NCBI GenBank assembly: GCA_031255275.1
Contig: JAIRSV010000119.1
Coordinates: forward strand, 1 to 21,753
DNA: 21,753 nt
From: Proteiniphilum sp.
Lineage (GTDB): Bacteria > Bacteroidota > Bacteroidia > Bacteroidales > Dysgonomonadaceae
Direction of reading: 5' to 3'
The notes under the pieces were generated by a model that worked only from the letters and a program-made list of their open reading frames with translations, had not been told where the DNA came from and did not search any database. This document shows positions 1-6,958 of this stretch, piece after piece. Position 1 is the stretch's first letter. Each line of letters opens with the position of its first letter. The translations under genes were made by a program, and so were the position numbers.

Positions 1-50
1 CAAATATTGTCGTTTTGAAATTATCCCACAAACTTACACTTTTTTTCATG

Positions 51-69
51 TCCTGAAGTAGATTCAGGA
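51..69. other. Short perfect hairpin next to the IS element
   Basis: TCCTGAA and TTCAGGA form a perfect 7-bp stem around a 5-base loop. It ends 8 bp before the left inverted repeat of the ISAs1-like element. No T-run follows on the plus strand, so it does not look like an intrinsic terminator of that strand. Nothing else is recognisable in bases 1-77. A role as insertion target is only a guess. Confidence 0.35.
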
Positions 70-77
70 AATAAATA

Positions 78-95
78 CAGGGCTGACGCATCTAA
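78..95 (+). repeat. Left terminal inverted repeat of the ISAs1-like element
   Basis: Eighteen bases that are the exact reverse complement of 867-884. The two ends diverge immediately inside this block, which defines the inverted repeat length. Confidence 0.85.
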
Positions 96-111
96 TTTTA
101 TTTGTATATAA

Positions 112-834
112 ATGGAAAAAATTCATCTTCCATCTCTAAAAAGTGTTATGGTCAGCGTCCGGAAACAGAAGAATCATATTGTCCTGGGTCAGATAAAAGT
201 GGATGAAAAATCGAATGAGATCACCGCTATTCCCCGCCTGCCGGACTTACTCGTGCTCAAAGGCTGCACAGTAACCATAGACGCGATGGGTTGTCAGAGG
301 GATATTGCCGCTAAAATCGTAGACAAAGAGGCACATTACATCTTGGCTTTGAAAGGGAATCAGGGCAATTTGCAGAAACAGGTCGAAGAATCCTTCCGCT
401 TTCTGCCATCAGTCTCATCGGATGAACAGCTGGATGCGGGACATGGCCGGGTGGAAACACGTCGCTGCCAGGTCATAGCCGACCTTTCCCTGATAGAACA
501 GGCCGATCAATGGGAAGGGTTGAAAAGCCTTGTCAGGGTGGAGTCGGTTCGCTATTTCAAAAGTACAGGGAAAGAAGAAAAAGATAGCCGCCTGTACATC
601 ACTTCTCTTGAAGCGAACGCGCTGTTAATTAACGGTGCCGTACGCTTTCACTGGTCGATAGAAAACTCCCTGCACTGGGTGCTTGACGTGGCTTTTAATG
701 AAGATAACAGTCAGAAAAGAAGCGGATTTGCCGCACAAAATTATTCCATCCTCAACCGCATCGCTTTGAACCTGCTTAAAAATGAGAAAACAACGAAAGT
801 CGGTGTTAGGGGCAAACGATTAAAAGCCGGATAG
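112..834 (+). pseudogene. ISAs1-family transposase, N-terminal third deleted
   Basis: The 240-residue product matches the C-terminal two thirds of ISAs1 (H-repeat-associated) DDE transposases, which are normally about 370 residues. Visible hallmarks are VLGQIKVDEKSNEITAIP (about 24-41), the second catalytic Asp in TIDAMG (D57), the LALKGNQG segment (78-85) and the catalytic Glu in WSIENSLHWVLDVAFNED (E184). The N-terminal DDE-associated domain and the first catalytic Asp, usually in an AIDGK motif, are missing. Residues 1-9 may derive from the original N terminus and join the middle of the protein near residue 10, as expected for an in-frame internal deletion. An in-frame TAA lies directly before the ATG. 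The protein is very probably inactive because one catalytic acid is absent. Confidence 0.85.
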
Positions 835-866
835 GATAACCAATACCTTATTAAACTTCTAAAAGT

Positions 867-884
867 TTAGATGCGTCAGCCCTG
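867..884 (-). repeat. Right terminal inverted repeat of the ISAs1-like element
   Basis: Perfect reverse complement of 78-95. It lies 32 bp downstream of the transposase stop codon and marks the right end of the element. Confidence 0.85.
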
Positions 885-1025
885 CTCGTTGGATATTTCT
901 CGGCAAACAAAGCTGAACTATGGTTTTGTTAAAGCAATCAATGGCAATTAACAAAAAATAGTGTGGGCGGCAGGAAATGACAAGAAATAGAAATTTTTGA
1001 CAACAATTTTCCGGATTTAACTAAG

Positions 1026-1033
1026 TATCTTTG
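1026..1033 (+). promoter_or_regulatory. Possible Bacteroidetes -7 box upstream of the acyltransferase pair
   Basis: TATCTTTG fits the TAnnTTTG consensus. A TTTG at 996-999 is the nearest -33 candidate but lies 26 bp upstream, longer than the usual 19-21 bp. If used, the leader before the acyltransferase start would be about 155 bases. The rest of the 311-bp gap from 885 to 1195 holds no gene that can be supported. Confidence 0.35.
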
Positions 1034-1195
1034 TATCTCGCTCAGATAATAAAATTTATTAATCGTAGCTATGAGATTTTCATGGGCGACCGGGCGGGAG
1101 AGGTTGCCGCATGATGCTGTTTGAATTTGTAATGAGTTGTTGGTGAATTTTATAACAATACACGTTTTGCGATCATCGTTTAATACATTACGGAT

Positions 1196-2674
1196 ATGAT
1201 TTTTAATTCTATTGATTTCGCTGTTTTTCTGCCGGTAGTATTTTTGTGCTACTGGTTTGTTTTCAACCGCAGCCTGTTACTGCAAAATCTTTTTGTAGTG
1301 GCGGCGTCCTACGTCTTCTATGGCTGGTGGGACTGGCGGTTTTTGATACTGATGACGGTCACCATCGTCTGTAGTTGGGCGAGCGGCGTATGGATTGCGC
1401 ATACGCGGAACCGGAGCGACCTGGACGAAAAGTCCATCCGGCGACGCGCAAGGCGTATCACCGCCGCCAATATCGTACTGAACCTGCTCATCCTGGGATT
1501 CTTCAAGTACTGTAACTTTTTCGTACAGAATTTTGTGGAAGCCTTTACGCTCTTCGGCAAAGAGCTGAACGTACATACGCTGAAAATTATCCTCCCCGTA
1601 GGAATTTCGTTCTACACCTTTCAGGCGCTGAGCTATTCCATCGACGTGTATCGTGAAAAAATCGCCCCGACGAGGGATATTGTATCATTTTTCACATTCG
1701 TGAGCTTCTTCCCGCAACTCGTAGCCGGCCCGATCGAACGCGCCACCAATCTGCTGCCGCAGTTTCAGGTCAGGCGGACGTTTGACTATGCGCAGGCGAC
1801 GGACGGTATGCGTCAAATCCTGTGGGGACTGTTCAAAAAGACAGTAGTGGCCGACAACTGCGCCGTTGCGGTGAACGAGATTTTTGAGGGTTACGCATCT
1901 TATTCCTCCGGAACTTTGCTGATTGGGGCTGTGCTGTTCGCCTTCCAGATTTACGGAGATTTTTCCGGTTACTCTGACATTGCGATCGGTTCGGCACGGC
2001 TTTTCGGAATCAATCTGATGCGGAATTTCGCCTTCCCTTATTTCTCGCGGGACATTGCCGAGTTCTGGCGACGGTGGCATATCTCGCTGACCACCTGGTT
2101 TCGCGACTACGTGTATATCCCGCTGGGCGGAAGTCGCGTTTCAAAGGCAAAAGTCATACGCAACACATTCATCATCTTTCTTGTGAGCGGCCTGTGGCAC
2201 GGGGCCAACCGGACGTTTATCGCCTGGGGCGCCTATCACGCGCTGCTGTTTATGCCGCTGTTGCTGCTCGGCAAAAATCGCAAACATACCGGCGCCGTCG
2301 TGGCGGAGAACAGGCTGTTGCCGACGCTGAAAGAATGTTTGTCAATGCTGCTCACGTTCCTTCTCGTGGTAATCGGGTGGATTATTTTCAGGGTGGAAAA
2401 TATGCACCAGGCGATTGATTACATATCGAAGATCTGTACCCTCTCGTTTTCTGATGTGTTCGTGGCAACCGAAGGCGGGAACAGGCGATTGCTGGGTTTA
2501 CTGGTATCAACGATCCTGATTCTCGCGGAATGGTTCGGACGCAGGCAACAGTATACTCTGGAACGGATTCCCGTCCGTAACCGCGTGTTCAGATGGATGA
2601 TTTACATGATCATCGCAGGGATGATCGTGATGTTGGGAGGGGTGTCTTCTCCCTTTATTTATTTTCAATTTTAA
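1196..2674 (+). CDS. MBOAT-family O-acyltransferase (AlgI/DltB/PatA type)
   Basis: A 492-residue multi-pass inner-membrane protein of the membrane-bound O-acyltransferase family. Members of this branch pass acyl groups, usually acetyl, across the membrane so that an exopolysaccharide, peptidoglycan or another surface glycan becomes O-acylated. The diagnostic motifs are present: EFWRRWHISLTTWFRDYVYIPLGG (in two parts, about 289-300 and 301-312, with H295) and SGLWHGANRT (331-340), whose H335 corresponds to the invariant MBOAT histidine. Length agrees with AlgI homologues (about 460-520). The next gene starts 5 bp downstream and encodes an SGNH-type partner, the arrangement of AlgI-AlgJ/X and PatA-PatB. 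The acceptor glycan cannot be told from the sequence, and no polysaccharide genes are seen nearby. Confidence 0.92.
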   Translation: MIFNSIDFAVFLPVVFLCYWFVFNRSLLLQNLFVVAASYVFYGWWDWRFLILMTVTIVCSWASGVWIAHTRNRSDLDEKSIRRRARRITAANIVLNLLILGFFKYCNFFVQNFVEAFTLFGKELNVHTLKIILPVGISFYTFQALSYSIDVYREKIAPTRDIVSFFTFVSFFPQLVAGPIERATNLLPQFQVRRTFDYAQATDGMRQILWGLFKKTVVADNCAVAVNEIFEGYASYSSGTLLIGAVLFAFQIYGDFSGYSDIAIGSARLFGINLMRNFAFPYFSRDIAEFWRRWHISLTTWFRDYVYIPLGGSRVSKAKVIRNTFIIFLVSGLWHGANRTFIAWGAYHALLFMPLLLLGKNRKHTGAVVAENRLLPTLKECLSMLLTFLLVVIGWIIFRVENMHQAIDYISKICTLSFSDVFVATEGGNRRLLGLLVSTILILAEWFGRRQQYTLERIPVRNRVFRWMIYMIIAGMIVMLGGVSSPFIYFQF

Positions 2675-2679
2675 AGACG

Positions 2680-3633
2680 ATGAAAAAATTTATCAGCCAG
2701 TCCGTTGTATTCGCGTTGATCACGGCAACGCTTATCGTTTCCTTTATCGGAGGTCTCTATTCAATACAGTCAAAGGCCTCATTCAAACTGTCCGAAGGCA
2801 AACATATTCTCATACTGGGAGATTCACATACCAGGTTTGCGATCGACGACAACATTTTTTCACGAGCAGAAAACGTTTCAATAGGCGCGGAGGCCTATCT
2901 GTACTCATACTGCAAGTTGAAGAAATTTTTGGAGGAGAACGAACAGATGGACACGGTCATCCTCTCCTTCTGGGGACGAAATGTCAGAGCAGGTATTGAT
3001 CAGTGGCTCTTTTCTGAATCCAATATGGCCGAAAGGATTCCACGGTATCTCCCGTTTATGGAAAAGGAAGAAATGGCGGTCTTTTCCGAAGAAAAGGTAG
3101 CGTTTGTTCATGCCGCCCTGCATCCGGAATACATGTTTCTCATCAATATGCTCAGAGGAAAACCGCTCTCCTGCAAAGCCCTGAATATCGGTGCATACAG
3201 AGAACTTCACCGAGATAAATTGCAGGAAGATATTGAGCGCAGGCGCGGGGGCAATGAGCCGGAAGCCGGAAGCAGGGAGGAAGACGGAGACTCGATTAAT
3301 TTGGCGGTTTATCAAAAGGCATATCTCCTGAAGATTGTGGAACTGTGTAAATCGAGAGACGTGGAACTGATTCTGCTGAATACGCCGACTTACAAACCGG
3401 AAAAGTACGGAGACAATGAGTTTGCGAATGATTTTCACGGCGCTTACATGCCTGACGTCAAGTACATGGATTATTCCGCATACCCGCTGCCCGATTCCTG
3501 CTACGGAGACATCAGTCATTTGAATTACAGAGGGGCGAGGATATTCAGCCAACATCTCCGGGAACGCTTTTCTGCAGATATGAAAGAGATCGGGGCGAAG
3601 AATCGCTGGGTGTACGGCGAAACGGCAGAGTAA
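2680..3633 (+). CDS. SGNH-hydrolase-like, membrane-anchored partner of the MBOAT acyltransferase (AlgJ/AlgX-like)
   Basis: A 317-residue protein with an N-terminal hydrophobic segment (about 8-28) that would act as an uncleaved anchor or signal, leaving the rest in the periplasm. The SGNH fold is suggested by HILILGDSHTRF, with GDSH at 47-50 (S49 the likely nucleophile), and by DISHLN near the C terminus, giving D277 and H280 of the catalytic triad. Proteins of this type take the acyl group from the MBOAT partner and transfer it to the glycan. I chose the ATG at 2680, 5 bp after the acyltransferase stop. A longer frame back to 2593 overlaps the upstream gene and would add a charged stretch before the signal. 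Which polymer is modified is unknown. Confidence 0.8.
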   Translation: MKKFISQSVVFALITATLIVSFIGGLYSIQSKASFKLSEGKHILILGDSHTRFAIDDNIFSRAENVSIGAEAYLYSYCKLKKFLEENEQMDTVILSFWGRNVRAGIDQWLFSESNMAERIPRYLPFMEKEEMAVFSEEKVAFVHAALHPEYMFLINMLRGKPLSCKALNIGAYRELHRDKLQEDIERRRGGNEPEAGSREEDGDSINLAVYQKAYLLKIVELCKSRDVELILLNTPTYKPEKYGDNEFANDFHGAYMPDVKYMDYSAYPLPDSCYGDISHLNYRGARIFSQHLRERFSADMKEIGAKNRWVYGETAE

Positions 3634-3694
3634 GTCACAAACCGGATATTGATCCCGGCCGGCGCGTTCTGACGCCTGCAAAGTCAGCCGTCGC

Positions 3695-4417
3695 CTACCC
3701 TATTTCACGCAGGATTTCCAGCGATTTCAGCGGCGGGAAGTTACAGATATGCAGCCGGTAATAATCCAGCAAGAGATCCGCGATCACATTGCGACTGTTC
3801 CGCGACAGTCCGAAAAGATGCATATTCGCGTAGTTCATGCGGGAGAGATCGCGCAGACAGGCGCTTTCACTCCCGTGCAGGTAGTGGGAATGTAACGGTT
3901 CATTCTCCACAAACTCGCCGTTTTGCAGGTCAAAGAAAGATTGTTCTCCCGAAAACTCCATATTGGGACTGATCCCCAGAAAACGGGTCAAACCCATCAT
4001 AAGCGCCAGATGAAAGTTCGCCAGACCCTTTTCGGCAACCTCCAGCGTCTCCACCGAGTTTTTCAGATAATCGAAAGTCCATTCGCTGTGATTCGATTCC
4101 CGGAGCACGCACGACAAAAATTCCGAAATGAAGAAAGCCAGCGAAACCTTTGTCATGTCGGTACACAGTGCGTATAACGGAAACTGTCGTTCCGCCTCTT
4201 TCAACCGCTGTATATCCCGCAGCGGAATGTGTTCGACTTCCAGATACAGTACCGATAACGGGAAAAAAAGCGCGTTCCGTATTCTCGATCTCTTTCCGCG
4301 CGACACGGGCAACAGGTATGAAATCCGGCCGAAATCGCGCGTAAAAAGGTGGGCGATAGAATAGGCGTCGCTGTAGGAAGTCGTACCGAGCACGATCCCT
4401 TCTGTCTTGTGAAGCAT
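3695..4417 (-). CDS. recO: DNA repair protein RecO
   Basis: A 240-residue protein matching RecO, which works with RecR to load RecA onto SSB-coated single-stranded DNA during gap repair and recombination. The N-terminal OB-fold region begins MLHKTEGIVLGTTSYSDAY, followed by HLFTRDFGRISYLL (about 23-36) and GKRSRI, all typical of RecO. The C-terminal helical part contains FHLALMMGLTRFLGISPN. No CxxC zinc-finger pairs are obvious. I chose the ATG at 4417; the frame extends 14 codons upstream, but those residues do not resemble the family and include the likely promoter. A -7 box (TATTTTTG on the minus strand) lies about 30 bp upstream. It is convergent with the SGNH gene and downstream of rplS, from which a terminator separates it. 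Confidence 0.9.
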   Translation of the reverse strand: MLHKTEGIVLGTTSYSDAYSIAHLFTRDFGRISYLLPVSRGKRSRIRNALFFPLSVLYLEVEHIPLRDIQRLKEAERQFPLYALCTDMTKVSLAFFISEFLSCVLRESNHSEWTFDYLKNSVETLEVAEKGLANFHLALMMGLTRFLGISPNMEFSGEQSFFDLQNGEFVENEPLHSHYLHGSESACLRDLSRMNYANMHLFGLSRNSRNVIADLLLDYYRLHICNFPPLKSLEILREIG

Positions 4418-4446
4418 ATTACTGTTTAAACACAGGTGTATTGTCG

Positions 4447-4454
4447 CAAAAATA
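4447..4454 (-). promoter_or_regulatory. -7 promoter box of recO
   Basis: On the minus strand this reads TATTTTTG, a full match to TAnnTTTG. No clear -33 TTTG lies at the usual distance. It would give a leader of roughly 25 bases before the recO ATG. Confidence 0.5.
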
Positions 4455-4486
4455 GGCAAATCCGCCGAAATTCTTTGCAGCGGGAC

Positions 4487-4514
4487 AAAAAAAGCCCCGG
4501 AATATCCGGAGCTT
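4487..4514 (-). terminator. Intrinsic terminator of rplS
   Basis: Read on the minus strand, AGCTCCGG-ATATT-CCGGGGCT forms an 8-bp stem with one mismatch and a 5-base loop, followed directly by seven T residues. It lies about 40 bp past the rplS stop and insulates recO. Confidence 0.85.
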
Positions 4515-4553
4515 ACACAGTGTGAATCTTACATATCTCTCACGCGCCGCACA

Positions 4554-4904
4554 TCAATACACTTTCTTCTTGATGCGGGCAGCTTTTCCGCGCAGTTTGC
4601 GCAGGTAATACAGTTTTGCCCGACGCACCTTTCCTTCGCTGTTCAGCAGAATCCTTTCGATGAAAGGAGAGTTCATCGGGAAAATACGTTCCACGCCAAT
4701 GTTATCGGACATCTTTCTTACGGTAAAACGCTTGGCGTCTCCGTGACCGGCTATCTTGATCACCACGCCGCGATACTGCTGTATGCGTTCCTTACTCCCT
4801 TCCACAATCCGGTAGGCAACCGTAACCGTATCACCGCTCTTAAATTTGGGAAATTCCTTCTTTTCTCTCGCGAAAGACTCTTCCGCAATCTTTATTAAAT
4901 TCAT
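4554..4904 (-). CDS. rplS: 50S ribosomal protein L19
   Basis: A 116-residue protein of the bacterial L19 family, which sits at the interface of the ribosomal subunits. Recognisable segments are FKSGDTVTVAYRIVEGSKER (21-40), QYRGVVIKIAG, FTVRKMS, GVERIFPMNSPFIERI and the basic tail VRRAKLYYLRKLRGKAARIKK. Length and order are normal. The ATG at 4904 gives the expected N terminus MNLIKIAEES. The gene stands alone here, with its own likely promoter (4991-5026) and terminator (4487-4514), rather than in an rpsP-trmD-rplS operon. The leader is about 80 bases. Confidence 0.97.
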   Translation of the reverse strand: MNLIKIAEESFAREKKEFPKFKSGDTVTVAYRIVEGSKERIQQYRGVVIKIAGHGDAKRFTVRKMSDNIGVERIFPMNSPFIERILLNSEGKVRRAKLYYLRKLRGKAARIKKKVY

Positions 4905-4921
4905 TTTCTCTAAAGCTTTAT

Positions 4922-4934
4922 GTTAATAATTAAC
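4922..4934. repeat. Short palindrome in the rplS leader
   Basis: GTTAATAATTAAC is a perfect palindrome around one central base, about 18 bp upstream of the rplS start. It could be a weak hairpin or binding site in the L19 leader. This AT-rich motif could also be chance. Confidence 0.3.
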
Positions 4935-4990
4935 TTTTCTCGAACGCAATATAACGGCTTGACACCGACAGAGATTACGCAAAGCGGGGA

Positions 4991-5026
4991 CAAAGATAGA
5001 GTTTTTTCCTTAATGTGCTGCCCAAA
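4991..5026 (-). promoter_or_regulatory. Promoter of rplS
   Basis: On the minus strand a TTTG (5023-5026) precedes TATCTTTG (4991-4998), an exact TAnnTTTG box. The spacer is 24 bp, somewhat longer than the usual 19-21. Confidence 0.6.
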
Positions 5027-5057
5027 TCTTAATTTAATGTTTATTTTTCGTCCGCGT

Positions 5058-5089
5058 CTTGACGGTAACGGTAAAAAAATGTACTTTTG
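5058..5089 (+). promoter_or_regulatory. Promoter of the 5'-nucleotidase/GH3/aroB run
   Basis: CTTG at 5058-5061, a 20-bp spacer and TACTTTTG at 5082-5089 match the Bacteroidetes -33/-7 layout well. A start near 5096 gives a leader of about 135 bases before the first gene. The region 4905-5229 shows no convincing gene besides this and the divergent rplS promoter. Confidence 0.6.
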
Positions 5090-5229
5090 GGCTGCATTGG
5101 AAAACGGCCGACCGTTTTTTGCCGACCGGCTTCCCTGCCCGGATACACGCACCGACCCTCAACGAACGAGGGGGCAACTGTTGTCCGCCGGAAGTAACAA
5201 AATATTAAAACAATTGTATCATATATAAT

Positions 5230-5988
5230 ATGCGATTCACAACAACATGGATTGCCGGTGCGGTAATCCTCCTGTTTTTTTCCTGCAGTCAGAAGCAATA
5301 CAGGATTACGGAAATGTCCGGCGTCATCGTCGAGATGGATTCAGCTTACGACGCCTCTCCTCACCGGGAGATGGCTGCGCTTGTGCAATCTTATAAGACG
5401 GAACTCGACCGGGAGATGAACGAGGTAATCGGAAAGTCGACCGGCTTCATGGACTATAAAAGGCCTGAAAGTCTGTTGACAAACCTCACGGCAGATGTGA
5501 TGAAGTCGTATGGCGACGAACATCTTCCGGACGGGGCGGATATGGGGGTGATGAATGTTCACGGACACCGCGCCGCCCTGCCCGAAGGGACGGTAACCGT
5601 CGGCAATCTCTATGAGATCTACTCTTTCGACAATGCCATTACCTTTCTGGAACTGAAAGGCGATGATCTGAAAAAAATGTTCGACGCCTATGCACGCATA
5701 GGCGGGGCGGGCATTTCGTCGAACGTAAAGCTGGTGATCGAGGCGGGGAAGGTAAAAAGCGTCACCGTCGACGGACAGGCCATCGACAGTGACAGGATTT
5801 ATCATATCGTCACGCTCGATTACCTGGCCGAGGGAAACGATAACATGACCGCTTTCCGCAAAGCCGTCACCAGCGTCAACACCGGCATTACGCTGCGCGA
5901 TGTGATGATCGACTGGATGCGCGAACAGACCCGCCGCGGAAACGAAATAAAATCCGTACTCGACGGACGCATTACCGTAAAGAGTTAA
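5230..5988 (+). CDS. 5'-nucleotidase C-terminal domain lipoprotein
   Basis: A 252-residue lipoprotein equivalent to the C-terminal (substrate-binding) domain of UshA-type 5'-nucleotidases, which remove phosphate from nucleotides outside the cytoplasm. The signal ILLFFSC carries a lipobox with C19 as the lipidated residue. Family features are NVHGHRAALPEGTVTVGNLY, with its usual substrate-loop position, FDNAITFLELKGDDL and DYLAEGNDNMTAF. The catalytic metallophosphatase domain is not in this protein but is encoded by the next gene, 90 bp downstream, in reverse order compared with full-length UshA. Together they probably form one enzyme at the envelope. Alone this domain would not be catalytic. 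Splitting of this enzyme appears to be a normal Bacteroidales arrangement and not a frameshift, since each half has its own signal peptide. Confidence 0.88.
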   Translation: MRFTTTWIAGAVILLFFSCSQKQYRITEMSGVIVEMDSAYDASPHREMAALVQSYKTELDREMNEVIGKSTGFMDYKRPESLLTNLTADVMKSYGDEHLPDGADMGVMNVHGHRAALPEGTVTVGNLYEIYSFDNAITFLELKGDDLKKMFDAYARIGGAGISSNVKLVIEAGKVKSVTVDGQAIDSDRIYHIVTLDYLAEGNDNMTAFRKAVTSVNTGITLRDVMIDWMREQTRRGNEIKSVLDGRITVKS

Positions 5989-6022
5989 TCCATCCATCTA
6001 TCAATCTATCTATCAATCAATC
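5987..6022 (+). repeat. (NATC)9 tetranucleotide tract
   Basis: Nine consecutive four-base units of the form NATC (AATC, CATC or TATC) start at the stop codon of the first 5'-nucleotidase gene and fill much of the 90-bp gap before the second. More degenerate copies continue to about 6050. Length changes here would alter only the spacing between the two genes. Confidence 0.75.
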
Positions 6023-6078
6023 CACCGACACACCGGTCAATCCGCCAATCAAACATTCCTCTTTATTCCGAAAAAATT

Positions 6079-6912
6079 ATGAGTACTTCAAAAAACATTA
6101 TACTGCTCTGCCTTTCTCTGTTTCTCTTCTTCCCGACATTCCCGCAAAAAAAGATAGTGATTCTCCATACCAACGACACCCACAGCCGCATCGAACCGCT
6201 ACCGGAAACCGACAGGAGCGCTCCCGGCAAGGGGGGGGTGGAACGGCGAGCGTCTTTCATCAATGAAGTGAGACGGGAGAATAAAAACGTACTCCTTCTG
6301 GATGCGGGTGATTTTCTTCAGGGTACGCCCTACTTCAACCTCTTCAGGGGGGAGGTGGAGGTGAAGGCGATGAACCTGATGAAATATGATGCCGCCACGC
6401 TGGGCAATCATGAATTTGATTATGGAATAGAGGCGCTCGAGAAGGTGATCCGCAAGGCTGATTTCCCAGTCATTACCAGCAACTACGATTTCTCTCAGAC
6501 CGCGCTGGCCGAACTGGTCAAACCTTATATTATCCTGAAGAAAGACGGCATCAGGATCGGCGTCATCGGTATCGGCGTCCGGCCGCAGGGGTTGATTGCC
6601 GCTGATAATTACAGGGGGATGAAGTTTCTTGATCCCGTAAAGACTGCCGGCGAACTGGCCGAACAGCTTCGTTCGCAGCATCAGTGCGATATGGTGATCT
6701 GCCTCTCTCACCTCGGCTATCAGCAGGATCTGGAACTGGCCGAGGCTACCCGCCTTATCGACCTGATCATCGGCGGACACAGCCATACTTATCTGAAGGA
6801 GCCGCAGATTCGAAAAAACACGGACGGCAAAGAGGTGATAATCTATCAGACCAACGGACGGGGCGTATTTGTGGGCCGAATAGATGTGACGCTGGAGAAA
6901 GCGGAAAGGTGA
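6079..6912 (+). CDS. 5'-nucleotidase catalytic (metallophosphatase) domain protein, secreted
   Basis: A 277-residue exported phosphohydrolase that corresponds to the N-terminal catalytic domain of UshA/5'-nucleotidase. An N-terminal hydrophobic signal (about 6-22) ends near FPQKK. The dimetal site motifs occur in order: ILHTNDTHSR (about 28-37), LLDAGDF, TLGNHEFDYG (about 111-120), CLSHLGY and IIGGHSHTYL. The protein stops right after this domain, and the C-terminal domain is the preceding gene. Expected reaction: hydrolysis of 5'-nucleotides or related phosphoesters to nucleosides and phosphate in the periplasm. The true substrate is not determinable; such split enzymes could also act on nucleotide-sugars or other phosphoesters. 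The next gene starts 46 bp downstream after a purine-rich stretch with AGTC repeats. Confidence 0.92.
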   Translation: MSTSKNIILLCLSLFLFFPTFPQKKIVILHTNDTHSRIEPLPETDRSAPGKGGVERRASFINEVRRENKNVLLLDAGDFLQGTPYFNLFRGEVEVKAMNLMKYDAATLGNHEFDYGIEALEKVIRKADFPVITSNYDFSQTALAELVKPYIILKKDGIRIGVIGIGVRPQGLIAADNYRGMKFLDPVKTAGELAEQLRSQHQCDMVICLSHLGYQQDLELAEATRLIDLIIGGHSHTYLKEPQIRKNTDGKEVIIYQTNGRGVFVGRIDVTLEKAER

Positions 6913-6958
6913 GGAAGTCAGAGAAGTCAGGGAGAAAGTCAAAAGGAAAACAAGCGAC

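Larger units (their letters stand above)
78..884 (+). mobile_element. Internally deleted ISAs1-family insertion sequence
   Basis: The element is bounded by perfect 18-bp terminal inverted repeats, CAGGGCTGACGCATCTAA at 78-95 and its exact complement at 867-884. It carries one transposase reading frame (112-834) with the conserved C-terminal half of ISAs1 transposases. At 807 bp it is clearly shorter than a normal member of about 1.2-1.3 kb. Both ends are intact while the N-terminal part of the transposase is gone, so the loss is internal rather than an end truncation. The 8 bases flanking each side (AATAAATA and CTCGTTGG) do not match, so no target duplication is visible; it may have decayed or been removed by recombination. 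The element could still be moved in trans by a full-length relative, which is inference. Confidence 0.85.

Noticed and set aside
2593..2679. 29-residue N-terminal extension of the SGNH protein
   Set aside because: It overlaps the acyltransferase gene in another frame and would place charged residues ahead of the signal anchor. The ATG at 2680 gives a clean hydrophobic N terminus.
4920..5228. 102-codon plus-strand frame between rplS and the 5'-nucleotidase gene
   Set aside because: It contains the rplS leader and both divergent promoters, and its translation shows no domain or plausible composition.
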